In this document: in pieces, positions 19,181-29,542 of the stretch | How positions within the stretch are numbered: position 1 is the stretch's first letter | Layout of the letters: each line of letters begins with the position of its first letter | Source: Pseudomonadota bacterium | GTDB lineage: Bacteria > Pseudomonadota > Gammaproteobacteria > Burkholderiales > Rhodocyclaceae | Length of the DNA stretch: 40,303 nucleotides | NCBI GenBank assembly: GCA_018261905.1 | Contig: JAGTRU010000038.1 | Span: forward strand, 1 to 40,303 | Reading direction: 5' to 3' | Translations under genes and position numbers: made by a program | The notes under the pieces: model-generated | Databases searched by the model: none | Seen by the model: only the letters and a program-made list of their open reading frames with translations | What the model was told of the DNA's origin: nothing

Positions 19181-20229
19181 AAAAGTTCGACTTCGCCCTT
19201 GGCGATTTGTTTGATGTCGAGTCGGCCGTTGTCGATCAGCGTTTCGTAGCATTCGATGCGATTGCGCCCGTGTTGCTTGGCGTAATAGAGCGCCTCGTCG
19301 GCCCGGTCGATGACATCGGTTGGCGTGTCGTTGGGCAACAGGCGGCTGAAGCCGATACTCACCGTGATATGGCCGATGCGGCTGAATACCTGGTTTTCGA
19401 CGTCGCTCCGGAAACGTTCCAGTGTTGCGCTGGCCGACGCCAGATCGGTCGGCTGCAGCAGGGTGATGAACTCCTCGCCGCCGAAGCGGAACAACTGGTC
19501 GTCGAAGCGGAATGAGTGGCGCATGACGCGGGCGAGCATGATCAATACCTCGTCGCCGATCAGATGTCCGAAGTTGTCGTTGACCAGTTTGAAATGATCA
19601 ATGTCGCACACGGCCAGCCAGTGGCTGCTGGACTCCGGCTCACCCTGGCGGCGGCGCGGCGAATCGTTCAGGAAAGTGCTCAGTTGTAGGTCGGAAGACG
19701 ATTTTCCCAGCAGCTCGAAAAGATGTTTGTCGAAAGTCTTGCGGCTGGAGAGGCCGGTCAGGGTGTCGCTTTCGCCGTAGTCGAGGAGGGCGATGTGGTT
19801 GCCGAAATACTCGATCAATCCCATCAGCGAGACGCGCTGGTCGGCCGAAAACTCTTCCGCGAGCGAGAGATCGATCATGTAGCTCGGCTGATCAAGCCGG
19901 AACACCGGAAAAACCACGCGGTGCGAACCGTCGTCGAGGATTTCGAGAGCGGCCGAGGCTTCCTTGCGGCAGCGCCTGAGCAGCGGATCGCGATCCAACG
20001 GATAGCAGTAGCGCGGGTCCGGCAGGTAGGCGTTGTGGACGAAACGCCCCTCTGGTCGGGTGCCGGCGCAGGAAAAAGCCATGGTTTTTCGTTTGCCGGC
20101 ATAGCAGCGGAAAATAGTCAGCTTCTGCGGATGAAACAGTTCGGTCAGCGCATCGAGCATGGCGGCGTTGATCTCGGTGCGATCGCGGTGCGCCGAGATT
20201 TTGACCACATGATTGATGAGATTGAGCAT
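19177..20229 (-). CDS. Diguanylate cyclase with an N-terminal sensor region
   Basis: Predicted to make cyclic-di-GMP from two GTP. The 350-residue protein has a C-terminal GGDEF domain with active-site GGEEF (250-254), the Mg2+/GTP-binding CDIDHFKLVNDNFGH block, and an intact product-inhibition site RFDD (241-244) exactly five residues before GGEEF. The N-terminal 150 residues have no membrane segment and could be a GAF-like cytoplasmic sensor; its signal is unknown. The ATG at 20229 (MLNLINHVV) is preferred to one 48 bases upstream. The stop overlaps the amiC stop by four bases. Confidence 0.92.
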   Translation of the reverse strand: MLNLINHVVKISAHRDRTEINAAMLDALTELFHPQKLTIFRCYAGKRKTMAFSCAGTRPEGRFVHNAYLPDPRYCYPLDRDPLLRRCRKEASAALEILDDGSHRVVFPVFRLDQPSYMIDLSLAEEFSADQRVSLMGLIEYFGNHIALLDYGESDTLTGLSSRKTFDKHLFELLGKSSSDLQLSTFLNDSPRRRQGEPESSSHWLAVCDIDHFKLVNDNFGHLIGDEVLIMLARVMRHSFRFDDQLFRFGGEEFITLLQPTDLASASATLERFRSDVENQVFSRIGHITVSIGFSRLLPNDTPTDVIDRADEALYYAKQHGRNRIECYETLIDNGRLDIKQIAKGEVELF

Positions 20230-20266
20230 GAAAGGGCAGGTTTCCCGGCGTCGATAGGCGCCGGCA

Positions 20267-20272
20267 ATTATA
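20267..20272 (-). promoter_or_regulatory. TATAAT -10 hexamer upstream of the diguanylate cyclase gene
   Basis: A perfect minus-strand TATAAT lies 37 bases before the ATG at 20229. No recognisable -35 element is at the right distance, so this is only a candidate. Confidence 0.35.
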
Positions 20273-20354
20273 GCCAACCCGGGGTTTGGCGAGGCCGGCT
20301 AAATAGTTAAGCCGGGTAAATTGCCTGGAATGGTCGTGGTGGGAGCGGGGCCGT

Positions 20355-20360
20355 TATAAT
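20355..20360 (+). promoter_or_regulatory. TATAAT -10 hexamer upstream of ribF
   Basis: A perfect TATAAT lies 28 bases before the ribF ATG. The expected -35 position holds only a weak TGGTCG (20331-20336, 18-base spacer). It probably drives the ribF-ileS-lspA-fkpB-ispH operon. Confidence 0.5.
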
Positions 20361-20388
20361 TCAACGTTTTCGTTTCGCCCAAAAGCCC

Positions 20389-21309
20389 ATGCGTGTCTTT
20401 CGCGGTTACTCGCGTTCTGTTCCCTCCCCGGTTGTGCTGGCCATCGGCAATTTTGATGGTGTGCACCTTGGCCATGCCGCACTTGTGCGGCAGTTGGCGG
20501 AGGCCGCGGCACGCCTGCAACTGGCGCCCACCGTATTGACCTTCGAACCGCATCCGCGCGAGTTTTTCTCGCCGGCCTCGGCGCCGGCCCGCTTGACCTT
20601 GCTGCGCGAGAAGCTGGAATTGTTGGCCGAGAGCGGTGCCGAGCAAGCGATGATATGTCCCTTCAATGCTGCCTTTGCCGCTCTTTCAGCCGACGATTTC
20701 ATCGAACAGGTGCTGGTGCGTGGGCTCAAGGTCAAGCATTTGATCATTGGCGACGATTTTCGCTTCGGCTCCGGTCGGACCGGAGACTTCGCCTTGCTCC
20801 GCCTGGCCGGCGAGCGTCTGGGGTTTACCGTCGAGGCCATGCAGAGCGTCACCATCAATGGCGAGCGGGTTTCCAGTTCCGGCGTCCGACGCGCCCTGGC
20901 AAGCGGTGACATGGAGCACGCCGCGCTCTTGCTCGGGCGACCCTACATCATCGACGGTAGCGTCAGGCATGGCGAGAAGATCGGCCGGCAACTCGGTTTT
21001 GCGACAGCGAATATCCGCATCCGCCATAATCCGCTGCCGATGACCGGCGTTTTTGCCGTCGAAGTCAGCGGGCTCGGCGACAAACCCCGACCGGGCGTCG
21101 CCAATCTGGGCATCCGGCCAACCCTGGGCGGTACGCGGCCGCTGCTCGAAGTCCATCTTTTCGATTTTGACCGCGATATCTACGGCACCCACATTTCCGT
21201 TCGTTTCGTGCATAAATTGCGCAACGAGCAACGCTTTTCCAATTTTGATGCCCTCAAGGCGCAGATCGCGGCAGACGCCGCGGCCGCCCGGGCCTTTTTC
21301 AAGCTGTGA
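20389..21309 (+). CDS. ribF: Bifunctional riboflavin kinase / FAD synthetase
   Basis: Makes FMN and FAD from riboflavin. The 306-residue protein has the N-terminal nucleotidyltransferase signature GNFDGVHLGH (about residues 22-31), then FEPHPREFF and IGDDFRFGSGR, and a C-terminal flavokinase domain with GRPYIIDGSVRHGEKIGRQL...T(A)N and GVANLGIRPT. It heads the conserved ribF-ileS-lspA-fkpB-ispH operon; ileS begins nine bases after its stop. Confidence 0.96.
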   Translation: MRVFRGYSRSVPSPVVLAIGNFDGVHLGHAALVRQLAEAAARLQLAPTVLTFEPHPREFFSPASAPARLTLLREKLELLAESGAEQAMICPFNAAFAALSADDFIEQVLVRGLKVKHLIIGDDFRFGSGRTGDFALLRLAGERLGFTVEAMQSVTINGERVSSSGVRRALASGDMEHAALLLGRPYIIDGSVRHGEKIGRQLGFATANIRIRHNPLPMTGVFAVEVSGLGDKPRPGVANLGIRPTLGGTRPLLEVHLFDFDRDIYGTHISVRFVHKLRNEQRFSNFDALKAQIAADAAAARAFFKL

Positions 21310-21318
21310 GCACGCAAA

Positions 21319-24109
<2,791 letters not shown>

Positions 24110-24117
<8 letters not shown>

Positions 24118-24601
24118 CAAGCCGGCTCACTGGTACGCCCTGGCCGGGCTGGTCGTCATTCTCGACCAGCTCAGCAAGTGGCTGGTGCTGAGCACTATCG
24201 GGCTTGGCGAAACGATCTACGTCGCCCCCTTCTGGAACTGGGTGCTGGCCTTCAACCAGGGTGCCGCCTTCAGCTTCCTGGCCGACCAGCCGGGCTGGCA
24301 GCGCTGGCTTTTTTCCGGCCTGGCGCTTGGTGTTTCGGCCTGGATCGCCGTCATGTTGCGCCAGCATCCTCAACAGAAGCTGCTCTCGCTCGCCCTGACC
24401 CTGGTCATGGGCGGCGCGCTGGGCAATGTCATCGACCGTATCCGTTTCGGCGCGGTCGTCGATTTCATTCAATGGCATGCCGCGGGGTACTATTTCCCCG
24501 CTTTCAATGTCGCCGATTCGGCCATTACCCTCGGGGCGATTTTGCTGGTGATCGAGCAACTGGGCGCCGCCGACAAGAAAACCGGGAAACCCAACCAATG
24601 A
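24110..24601 (+). CDS. lspA: Lipoprotein signal peptidase (signal peptidase II)
   Basis: Inner-membrane aspartyl protease that removes signal peptides from diacylated prolipoproteins. It is 163 residues from a GTG start at 24110, with four membrane helices. The two catalytic aspartates are seen in [15 protein letters not shown] and FNVADSAIT. The start lies inside the last codons of ileS and the stop overlaps the fkpB ATG (ATGA), so translation is coupled on both sides. Confidence 0.95.
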
Positions 24602-25026
24602 CCACCGTCCGCTCCGACAGCTACCTGACCCTGCATTACCGCATCACCACGCTCGATGGCGACGAGTTCCTGTCGACTTTCGACATGAGCCCGGCCACGC
24701 TGCAGATGGGCAGCGGCCAGCTAGCCGAAAATCTCGAATCCGTGCTCATCGGTCTGCCGGCCCAGGAAAACTTCGTTTTCGAACTGGCCCCGGAACAGGC
24801 TTTTGGTCAGCACAACCCGCGTCTCGTCGAGCGTATCGCCCGCCACGGTCTGCCGGCCGAAATGGAACTGAAAGAGAATTCCGTCGTCGAATTCACCGCC
24901 CCGAACGGCGGCACCTTCGCCGGCTTCCTGCGCGAGCTTGATGCCACACACGCCCTGTTCGACTTCAACCACCCGATGGCCGGAAAGACGATCCGCTTCG
25001 AGGTGAAGATTATTGGAATTATGTAG
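24598..25026 (+). CDS. fkpB: FKBP-type peptidyl-prolyl cis-trans isomerase (FkpB/SlpA type)
   Basis: Short FKBP-like prolyl isomerase, 142 residues, with the FKBP core split by an inserted IF domain (about residues 65-125), as in the SlyD/FkpB group. The family pattern includes GSGQLAENLESVLIGL and FELAPEQAFGQHNPRL; it lacks the His-rich tail of SlyD. It sits between lspA and ispH as in many proteobacteria. A 111-base heptad-repeat spacer follows. Confidence 0.88.
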   Translation: MTTVRSDSYLTLHYRITTLDGDEFLSTFDMSPATLQMGSGQLAENLESVLIGLPAQENFVFELAPEQAFGQHNPRLVERIARHGLPAEMELKENSVVEFTAPNGGTFAGFLRELDATHALFDFNHPMAGKTIRFEVKIIGIM

Positions 25027-25133
25027 TTGTTAGTTATTGGTAGGTTTGAGTTGTTAGCAGAGTTGTTATTACTCAAGCTGGCTCGCGACTAATAGCTGGC
25101 AGCTAACAACTAACGACTAATTACTAGCGACTG
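25024..25133. repeat. Degenerate 7-bp-period repeats as inverted arms between fkpB and ispH
   Basis: The right arm (25085-25133) is seven consecutive heptads: GCGACTA, ATAGCTG, GCAGCTA, ACAACTA, ACGACTA, ATTACTA, GCGACTG. The left arm (from 25024, TAGTTGT then TAGTTAT, degenerating after) carries the complementary words. AGTTGTTAGC (25049-25058) pairs exactly with GCTAACAACT (25102-25111). The stretch is much more AT-rich than its neighbours and runs from the fkpB stop to four bases before the ispH ATG. No ribosome-binding site is obvious inside it. Confidence 0.75.
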
Positions 25134-25137
25134 ACAA

Positions 25138-26058
25138 ATGCAAATATTACTCGCCAATCCCCGCGGCTTCTGCGCTGGTGTCGAACGCGCCATCGCCATC
25201 GTCGAGCGTGCCCTGGAAAAATTCGGGGCGCCGATCTATGTGCGCCACGAAGTCGTGCACAACAAGTTCGTCTGCGACGACCTGCGCGCCAAGGGGGCGG
25301 TGTTCATCGAAGAGCTGGCCGAAGCACCCGCCGGCAGTACGGTCATTTTCAGCGCGCACGGCGTTTCGAAGGCCGTCCGCGCCGAAGCCGAAGAGCGTGG
25401 CCTGAAGGTCTTCGACGCCACCTGCCCGCTGGTCACCAAGGTGCATGTCGAAGTCGGCAAAATGCGTCAGCAGACCCGCGAAGTAGTGATGATCGGCCAC
25501 AAGGGCCACCCGGAAGTCGAAGGGACGATGGGGCAGAGCGCCAAGGGGATGTACCTCGTCGAAACGGCCGATGATGTCGCCGCCTTGCTGGTGAGCTCGC
25601 CCGACAATCTTTCCTTTGTGACCCAGACGACCTTGTCGGTCGATGATGCGTCAGTGGTCATCGCGGCGCTGAAAGCGCGTTTCCCCAATATCCAGGGGCC
25701 GAAAAAAGACGATATCTGCTATGCCACCCAGAATCGTCAGGATGCCGTCAAGGCACTGGCCGAGCAGTGCGATCTGGTCATTGTCGTCGGTAGTCCGAAT
25801 AGCTCGAATTCGCGGCGCTTGAAGGAAGTTGCCGTGGCGCGGGGGATCGATGCCTGGCTGGTTGACGGAGCAGATGAAATCGATCCGCAATGGCTGGAAG
25901 GCCGGATGCGGATTGGCGTGAGCGCAGGGGCCTCGGCACCAGAAATCCTCGTCGAACAGGTTGTCGATCACCTTCGGCAATTGAGTGGAGCGACTATTCA
26001 GCAGTTGCCGGGCGTGGCGGAAGGCGTTTCGTTTCCCTTACCGAAAGAGCTTGTCTAG
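25138..26058 (+). CDS. ispH: 4-hydroxy-3-methylbut-2-enyl diphosphate reductase
   Basis: Iron-sulfur enzyme that completes the MEP pathway, giving IPP and DMAPP. The 306-residue protein has the three cluster-binding cysteines in [25 protein letters not shown] and [13 protein letters not shown], plus the catalytic segment with [12 protein letters not shown]. It belongs to the ileS-lspA-fkpB run but is separated from fkpB by the heptad-repeat spacer. The 164 bases after it, before pilE, show neither a clear terminator nor a confident promoter. Confidence 0.97.
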   Translation: MQILLANPRGFCAGVERAIAIVERALEKFGAPIYVRHEVVHNKFVCDDLRAKGAVFIEELAEAPAGSTVIFSAHGVSKAVRAEAEERGLKVFDATCPLVTKVHVEVGKMRQQTREVVMIGHKGHPEVEGTMGQSAKGMYLVETADDVAALLVSSPDNLSFVTQTTLSVDDASVVIAALKARFPNIQGPKKDDICYATQNRQDAVKALAEQCDLVIVVGSPNSSNSRRLKEVAVARGIDAWLVDGADEIDPQWLEGRMRIGVSAGASAPEILVEQVVDHLRQLSGATIQQLPGVAEGVSFPLPKELV

Positions 26059-26222
26059 CTACTGTTGTGTTCTGGCTTGAGGCGATATTGTTCAAATTGC
26101 CACCGCTAACCAGAAATTATTAACCGCCTGTCGCAGTTTTGTACGCAATGCGAATACTTGCTCTAAAGTGGCAACGTATCCATTGTGTTGGGTGTCGGCT
26201 TATTTTGAACCGGAGAAACGCT

Positions 26223-26711
26223 GTGCGGAATGCTTGGAAAAATAAGTGTGGGTTAGCTCAAAGGAAGCCACAAGGGTTTACTTTGATTGAGTTGATGGTG
26301 GTTGTCGCAATTATCGCCATTTTGGCTTCTGTTGCCTTGCCTGCATATAGTGATTACGTCCGGCGAGGGCAATTGCAGGAAGCTTTTACCTATTTGGCCG
26401 ATTACCGACTCAAGATGGATAGTTATTTTAACGACAGTAAAAACTTCGGTGCCCCCGCCGGAACCACTTGCGCTACCGATGCCAGTGCCGCAAATTGGAG
26501 TGCTTTTGCGCCAGCGAGTGCCAAGTATTTTACTTTTGGCTGTGTGACAGCCAATAGCGGTCTGGAATATACAGTTACGGCGACCGGTAACTCGACTTTG
26601 ACAACGGGTTATGACTACACGATCAATCATAACGGTGATAAGAAGACAATTACGTTTGCAGGTGGGACTGTTGATAAAAGTTGTTGGCAAACCAGCAGTT
26701 CGTCATGTTGA
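26223..26711 (+). CDS. pilE: Type IV pilin-like minor pilin PilE
   Basis: Prepilin with an 18-residue charged leader ending in Gly and the class III signal G^[18 protein letters not shown]: Phe at +1, Glu at +5 and a hydrophobic helix. The C-terminal globular part has four cysteines (FGC and SCW...SSSC among them) able to form a D-loop disulfide. I chose the GTG at 26223 because GGAG (26212-26215) lies seven bases before it; the ATGs at 26139 and 26148 would give an implausibly long leader. It is the first gene of the minor-pilin operon and lies next to ispH, as in Pseudomonas aeruginosa. Confidence 0.88.
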   Translation: MRNAWKNKCGLAQRKPQGFTLIELMVVVAIIAILASVALPAYSDYVRRGQLQEAFTYLADYRLKMDSYFNDSKNFGAPAGTTCATDASAANWSAFAPASAKYFTFGCVTANSGLEYTVTATGNSTLTTGYDYTINHNGDKKTITFAGGTVDKSCWQTSSSSC

Positions 26712-26712
26712 A

Positions 26713-27327
26713 ATGATCGTCGCCATGCGTAGCCGCGGTTTTTCTCTTATCGAGCTTTTGATCACTCTGGCGGTTATGGCGGTGTTGATAGCTGCTGTTT
26801 CTCCTAGTTTGACAGATTGGATGGTGAATCTGCGTATCCGAAACGCGGCTGTCGCCATTCAGGAAGGCATAGTGCAAGCGAAGCGGGAAGCCAGTAACCG
26901 GGGGGGGGCGAGCTTTTGGCTGGTGTCGGCCTCGGCCACAAATTCGTCGGTACTTGATAGTTCTTGTGCTCTTTCCAGCTCCAGTGGCTCTTGGGTTATC
27001 AGTATTAGATCGCCGGTCGGCAATTGCGATGCCGCGCCTTCAGCGACTACCGCACCAATGCTGGTGGCTTCCCATGCGGTTGGGGATGGTGCTAGTGGTG
27101 TCACGGTGGCGGCGGTTGCTGCCGATGGTGCGACGGCAGCAACCAAAATTGTTTTTAATGCGCTCGGCGAGGTAACCAACGCCGATGCAATAGCACGTGT
27201 CGATGTGAAAGCAGCGACGAATGCGGCCAGTCATCGTAGCCTTCGTGTCGAGATTATTGGTGCCGGGGCCGTCAAATTGTGTGATCCTGCTTTGCCAGCC
27301 GCTGATCCACGTGCTTGCAAGAATTGA
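26713..27327 (+). CDS. fimT: GspH/FimT family minor pseudopilin
   Basis: A minor pilin of 204 residues. The prepilin site is RSRG^FSLIELLITLAVMAVL and the C-terminal block LCDPALPAADPRACK is typical of the FimT/FimU (GspH) family, whose members prime pilus assembly. The ATG at 26713 directly follows the pilE stop; an ATG at 26725 is the alternative, and neither has a clear ribosome-binding site. The gene contains a run of nine G (26900-26908) within the Asn-Arg-Gly-Gly-Ala codons, a possible slippage site. FimU would be an equally fair name. Confidence 0.85.
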   Translation: MIVAMRSRGFSLIELLITLAVMAVLIAAVSPSLTDWMVNLRIRNAAVAIQEGIVQAKREASNRGGASFWLVSASATNSSVLDSSCALSSSSGSWVISIRSPVGNCDAAPSATTAPMLVASHAVGDGASGVTVAAVAADGATAATKIVFNALGEVTNADAIARVDVKAATNAASHRSLRVEIIGAGAVKLCDPALPAADPRACKN

Positions 27328-27340
27328 TTTTGGAGTGCGT

Positions 27341-27811
27341 ATGTCTGCTCATTCAAGATTTTCGTCCAGCAAAAATCGCGAGCTACGGCAAACGAGAAGG
27401 GGGCGGCAAGATGGGTTTGCCTTGCTGGAGGCCTTGGTGGCTATGCTGGTCTTTGCCTTGGGGATACTCGGCATAATCGGCTTGCAAGGCAATATGACCC
27501 GCGAGCAGGGGGTGGTTAAAATGCGTGCTGATGCAGCATTTCTGGCTAGCGAGATTATCGGAAGTATGTGGGTTGATATCGCAAACATCGCCCTTTACAA
27601 AGCGACGAGTGGCGATCAGAGTTGTAATGCGTACACGCGATGTAATGATTGGTTGAATAAAGTTTCCGCGACTTTGCCTTCCGCTGCTCCGGAAATAACG
27701 GTGGCTCCCGCGACCGGCGATGTCACCGTTACTATTACTTGGACTATGCCCGGGGGTGATAGCCACAAGTTCACCACCGCTACAACCATCGTCGCGGCCA
27801 AAGCGGGGTAA
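27341..27811 (+). CDS. pilV: Type IV pilus modification protein PilV
   Basis: A minor pilin of 156 residues. The N-terminus is DG^FALLEALVAMLVFALGIL with a long basic leader (about 32 residues), and the EALVAMLVFALGILGIIGLQ block is the PilV signature. The ATG at 27341 has GGAG five bases upstream. The two cysteines (QSCNAYTRCNDW) could be disulfide-bonded. In characterised systems PilV joins FimU, PilW and PilX in the tip complex that PilY1 caps. Confidence 0.88.
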   Translation: MSAHSRFSSSKNRELRQTRRGRQDGFALLEALVAMLVFALGILGIIGLQGNMTREQGVVKMRADAAFLASEIIGSMWVDIANIALYKATSGDQSCNAYTRCNDWLNKVSATLPSAAPEITVAPATGDVTVTITWTMPGGDSHKFTTATTIVAAKAG

Positions 27812-27813
27812 TC

Positions 27814-28854
27814 ATGTTTGGACGTGAGCAACAAGGCATCATGCTGATTGAACTGATGATCGGTCTGGTCATTGGTTTGATGACTGCACTGGCTATCGTA
27901 CAGGTGCTGTCGGTGGCGGAGAGTCAGCGACGTACCGTGACATCAGGGACTGATGCTCAGGTGACTGGTGCGGTCTCGCTGCATAGTTTGCAGCGTGAAA
28001 TCCGCCAAGCGGGCTATGGGTTGCTCGATAATCCGAATGCTTTGGGCTGTCCTATTACCGGTAAGGTTGGTGTCAATAACGTCAATATCACGCTTGCTCC
28101 GGTGGTGATTACCAATGGTGCCGATGGGGCGCCCGATAGCCTGCAAATATTTTCCAGCAGCAAACAGGGTGCCTCGGTGCCGCTTATGGTCAGCAACAAT
28201 CATCTTCAGGCGGCTACTTCTTTTGATGTCAAATCATCATTTTCCGTCGCGGTAGGTGATCTGTTGGTAGCCGTTCCAGAAACAGGTGCCGCGGCTTGCG
28301 CGCTGTTTTCGGTCACTTCGACAACGCAAACCAAGATCAATCATGCCGATTTGACGGCCTACTCTCCAGCCGCCGGTTATCCGGCCAAAAGTTTCCTGGT
28401 TAATCTGGGGGGGGAGATCAACCGTAGAACCTATTCCATCTCCGCCAAAAATGTTCTGCAGGTGCAGGAGTATTCGGCGGCAAATCCTAAGGATTTTTAT
28501 CCTGAAGTCGTGAATCTGCAGGCCTTGTACGGAAAAGACACAAATTCCGATGGTGTCGTGGATGCCTATGACACTGATACACCGACCACTTCGGCCGGCT
28601 GGAAGCAGGTGCTGGCGGTACGCCTGGCCGTGGTGACACGGAGTTCGGAATACGATAAGGATTTAGTAACCAATAGCGCGCCCGAATGGGATTTGGGAAC
28701 CGCAATAACAGTAACGGGAACGACCGAGTGCACCAGCGGCAGTGGTGGTCAATGTCTGGCCCTCAAGATTAGTCAATTGGCGGATTGGAAACACTATCGT
28801 TACAAAGTTTACGACACCCTGATTCCATTGAGGAATGCATTGTGGAACTCTTGA
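27814..28854 (+). CDS. pilW: Type IV pilus minor pilin PilW
   Basis: A 346-residue minor pilin with a short leader and the site QQG^IMLIELMIGLVIGLM, which keeps Glu at +5 but has the less common Ile at +1. The following SLQREIRQAGYGL is typical of the PilW family. It starts two bases after the pilV stop. A run of eight G (28407-28414) lies within the Leu-Gly-Gly-Glu codons. Its stop overlaps the start of pilX. Confidence 0.87.
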   Translation: MFGREQQGIMLIELMIGLVIGLMTALAIVQVLSVAESQRRTVTSGTDAQVTGAVSLHSLQREIRQAGYGLLDNPNALGCPITGKVGVNNVNITLAPVVITNGADGAPDSLQIFSSSKQGASVPLMVSNNHLQAATSFDVKSSFSVAVGDLLVAVPETGAAACALFSVTSTTQTKINHADLTAYSPAAGYPAKSFLVNLGGEINRRTYSISAKNVLQVQEYSAANPKDFYPEVVNLQALYGKDTNSDGVVDAYDTDTPTTSAGWKQVLAVRLAVVTRSSEYDKDLVTNSAPEWDLGTAITVTGTTECTSGSGGQCLALKISQLADWKHYRYKVYDTLIPLRNALWNS

Positions 28855-29513
28855 ATCGAGAATTGCCAGATCGTCAGCGTGGTTTGTCGCTGATTTACGC
28901 CTTGCTGGCGCTGGCGGCTTTATCCGTAGCGAGCGTGGCATTGATGCGCGCTATCAATACTGGTTCGCTGGTTGCTGGCAATCTGAGTTTTCAGCAAGAA
29001 GCGACGGCGGCGGCTGACCAGGCGGTTCGTCAGGCGGTGAGTTCGCTCAACGGTAAAATCAGTGCGCTTTCAACGAATCTCGATGCCGATATTCCGGCCA
29101 TCGGCTATTACGCCAGTACGGATGACCTGCTTGATGTCACCGGGGCGCAATCCAGTGCAGCTACCCGCACACTGGTCAAATGGACTGATACCTATTGTAG
29201 CGAGCAGATCTCCGGTAGTTATGCCAGTTGCGCGTTTACCCCGATGAAGCTTGCGGCCGCGATCAATGGAAATTCGGCCAGCTATATCGTTTTTCGGCTT
29301 TGCGACAGCGCAGGTGATCCGACAACAGTCGCTACCATAAACTGCGCCCGTCCTCTTTCTTCGTCCGCCATCTCAAGTACCAACGAAACGCGGGACTACT
29401 CCGCGGGGTCTGGGACAAGTAGCGGCGTTGTATCTCCGTATTACCGTATCGTTGTGCGCGTTAGCGGTGCCCGCAATACCGTCAGTTATACCGAAACCAT
29501 CATGCATTTCTGA
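28842..29513 (+). CDS. pilX: Type IV pilus minor pilin PilX
   Basis: A 223-residue protein with the PilX N-terminal domain: QRG^LSLIYALLALAALSVASV followed by NTGSLVAGNLSFQQEA, the family's TGxLxAGN signature. The usual Glu at position +5 is replaced (LSLIY), a known feature of PilX and GspK-type tip pilins. GTG at 28842 with AGGA seven bases before is the chosen start and overlaps the pilW stop by 13 bases; a TTG at 28851 is the alternative. In known systems PilX and PilW link the tip complex to PilY1. Confidence 0.84.
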   Translation: MELLNRELPDRQRGLSLIYALLALAALSVASVALMRAINTGSLVAGNLSFQQEATAAADQAVRQAVSSLNGKISALSTNLDADIPAIGYYASTDDLLDVTGAQSSAATRTLVKWTDTYCSEQISGSYASCAFTPMKLAAAINGNSASYIVFRLCDSAGDPTTVATINCARPLSSSAISSTNETRDYSAGSGTSSGVVSPYYRIVVRVSGARNTVSYTETIMHF

Positions 29514-29542
29514 GGGCAGGCACCCTCAAGATAGGATCTATC

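Noticed and set aside
26059..26222. Sigma-54 promoter upstream of pilE (TGGCAACGTATCCATTG)
   Set aside because: The GG and GC elements are not at the required 10-base spacing. No confident sigma-70 promoter was found either.
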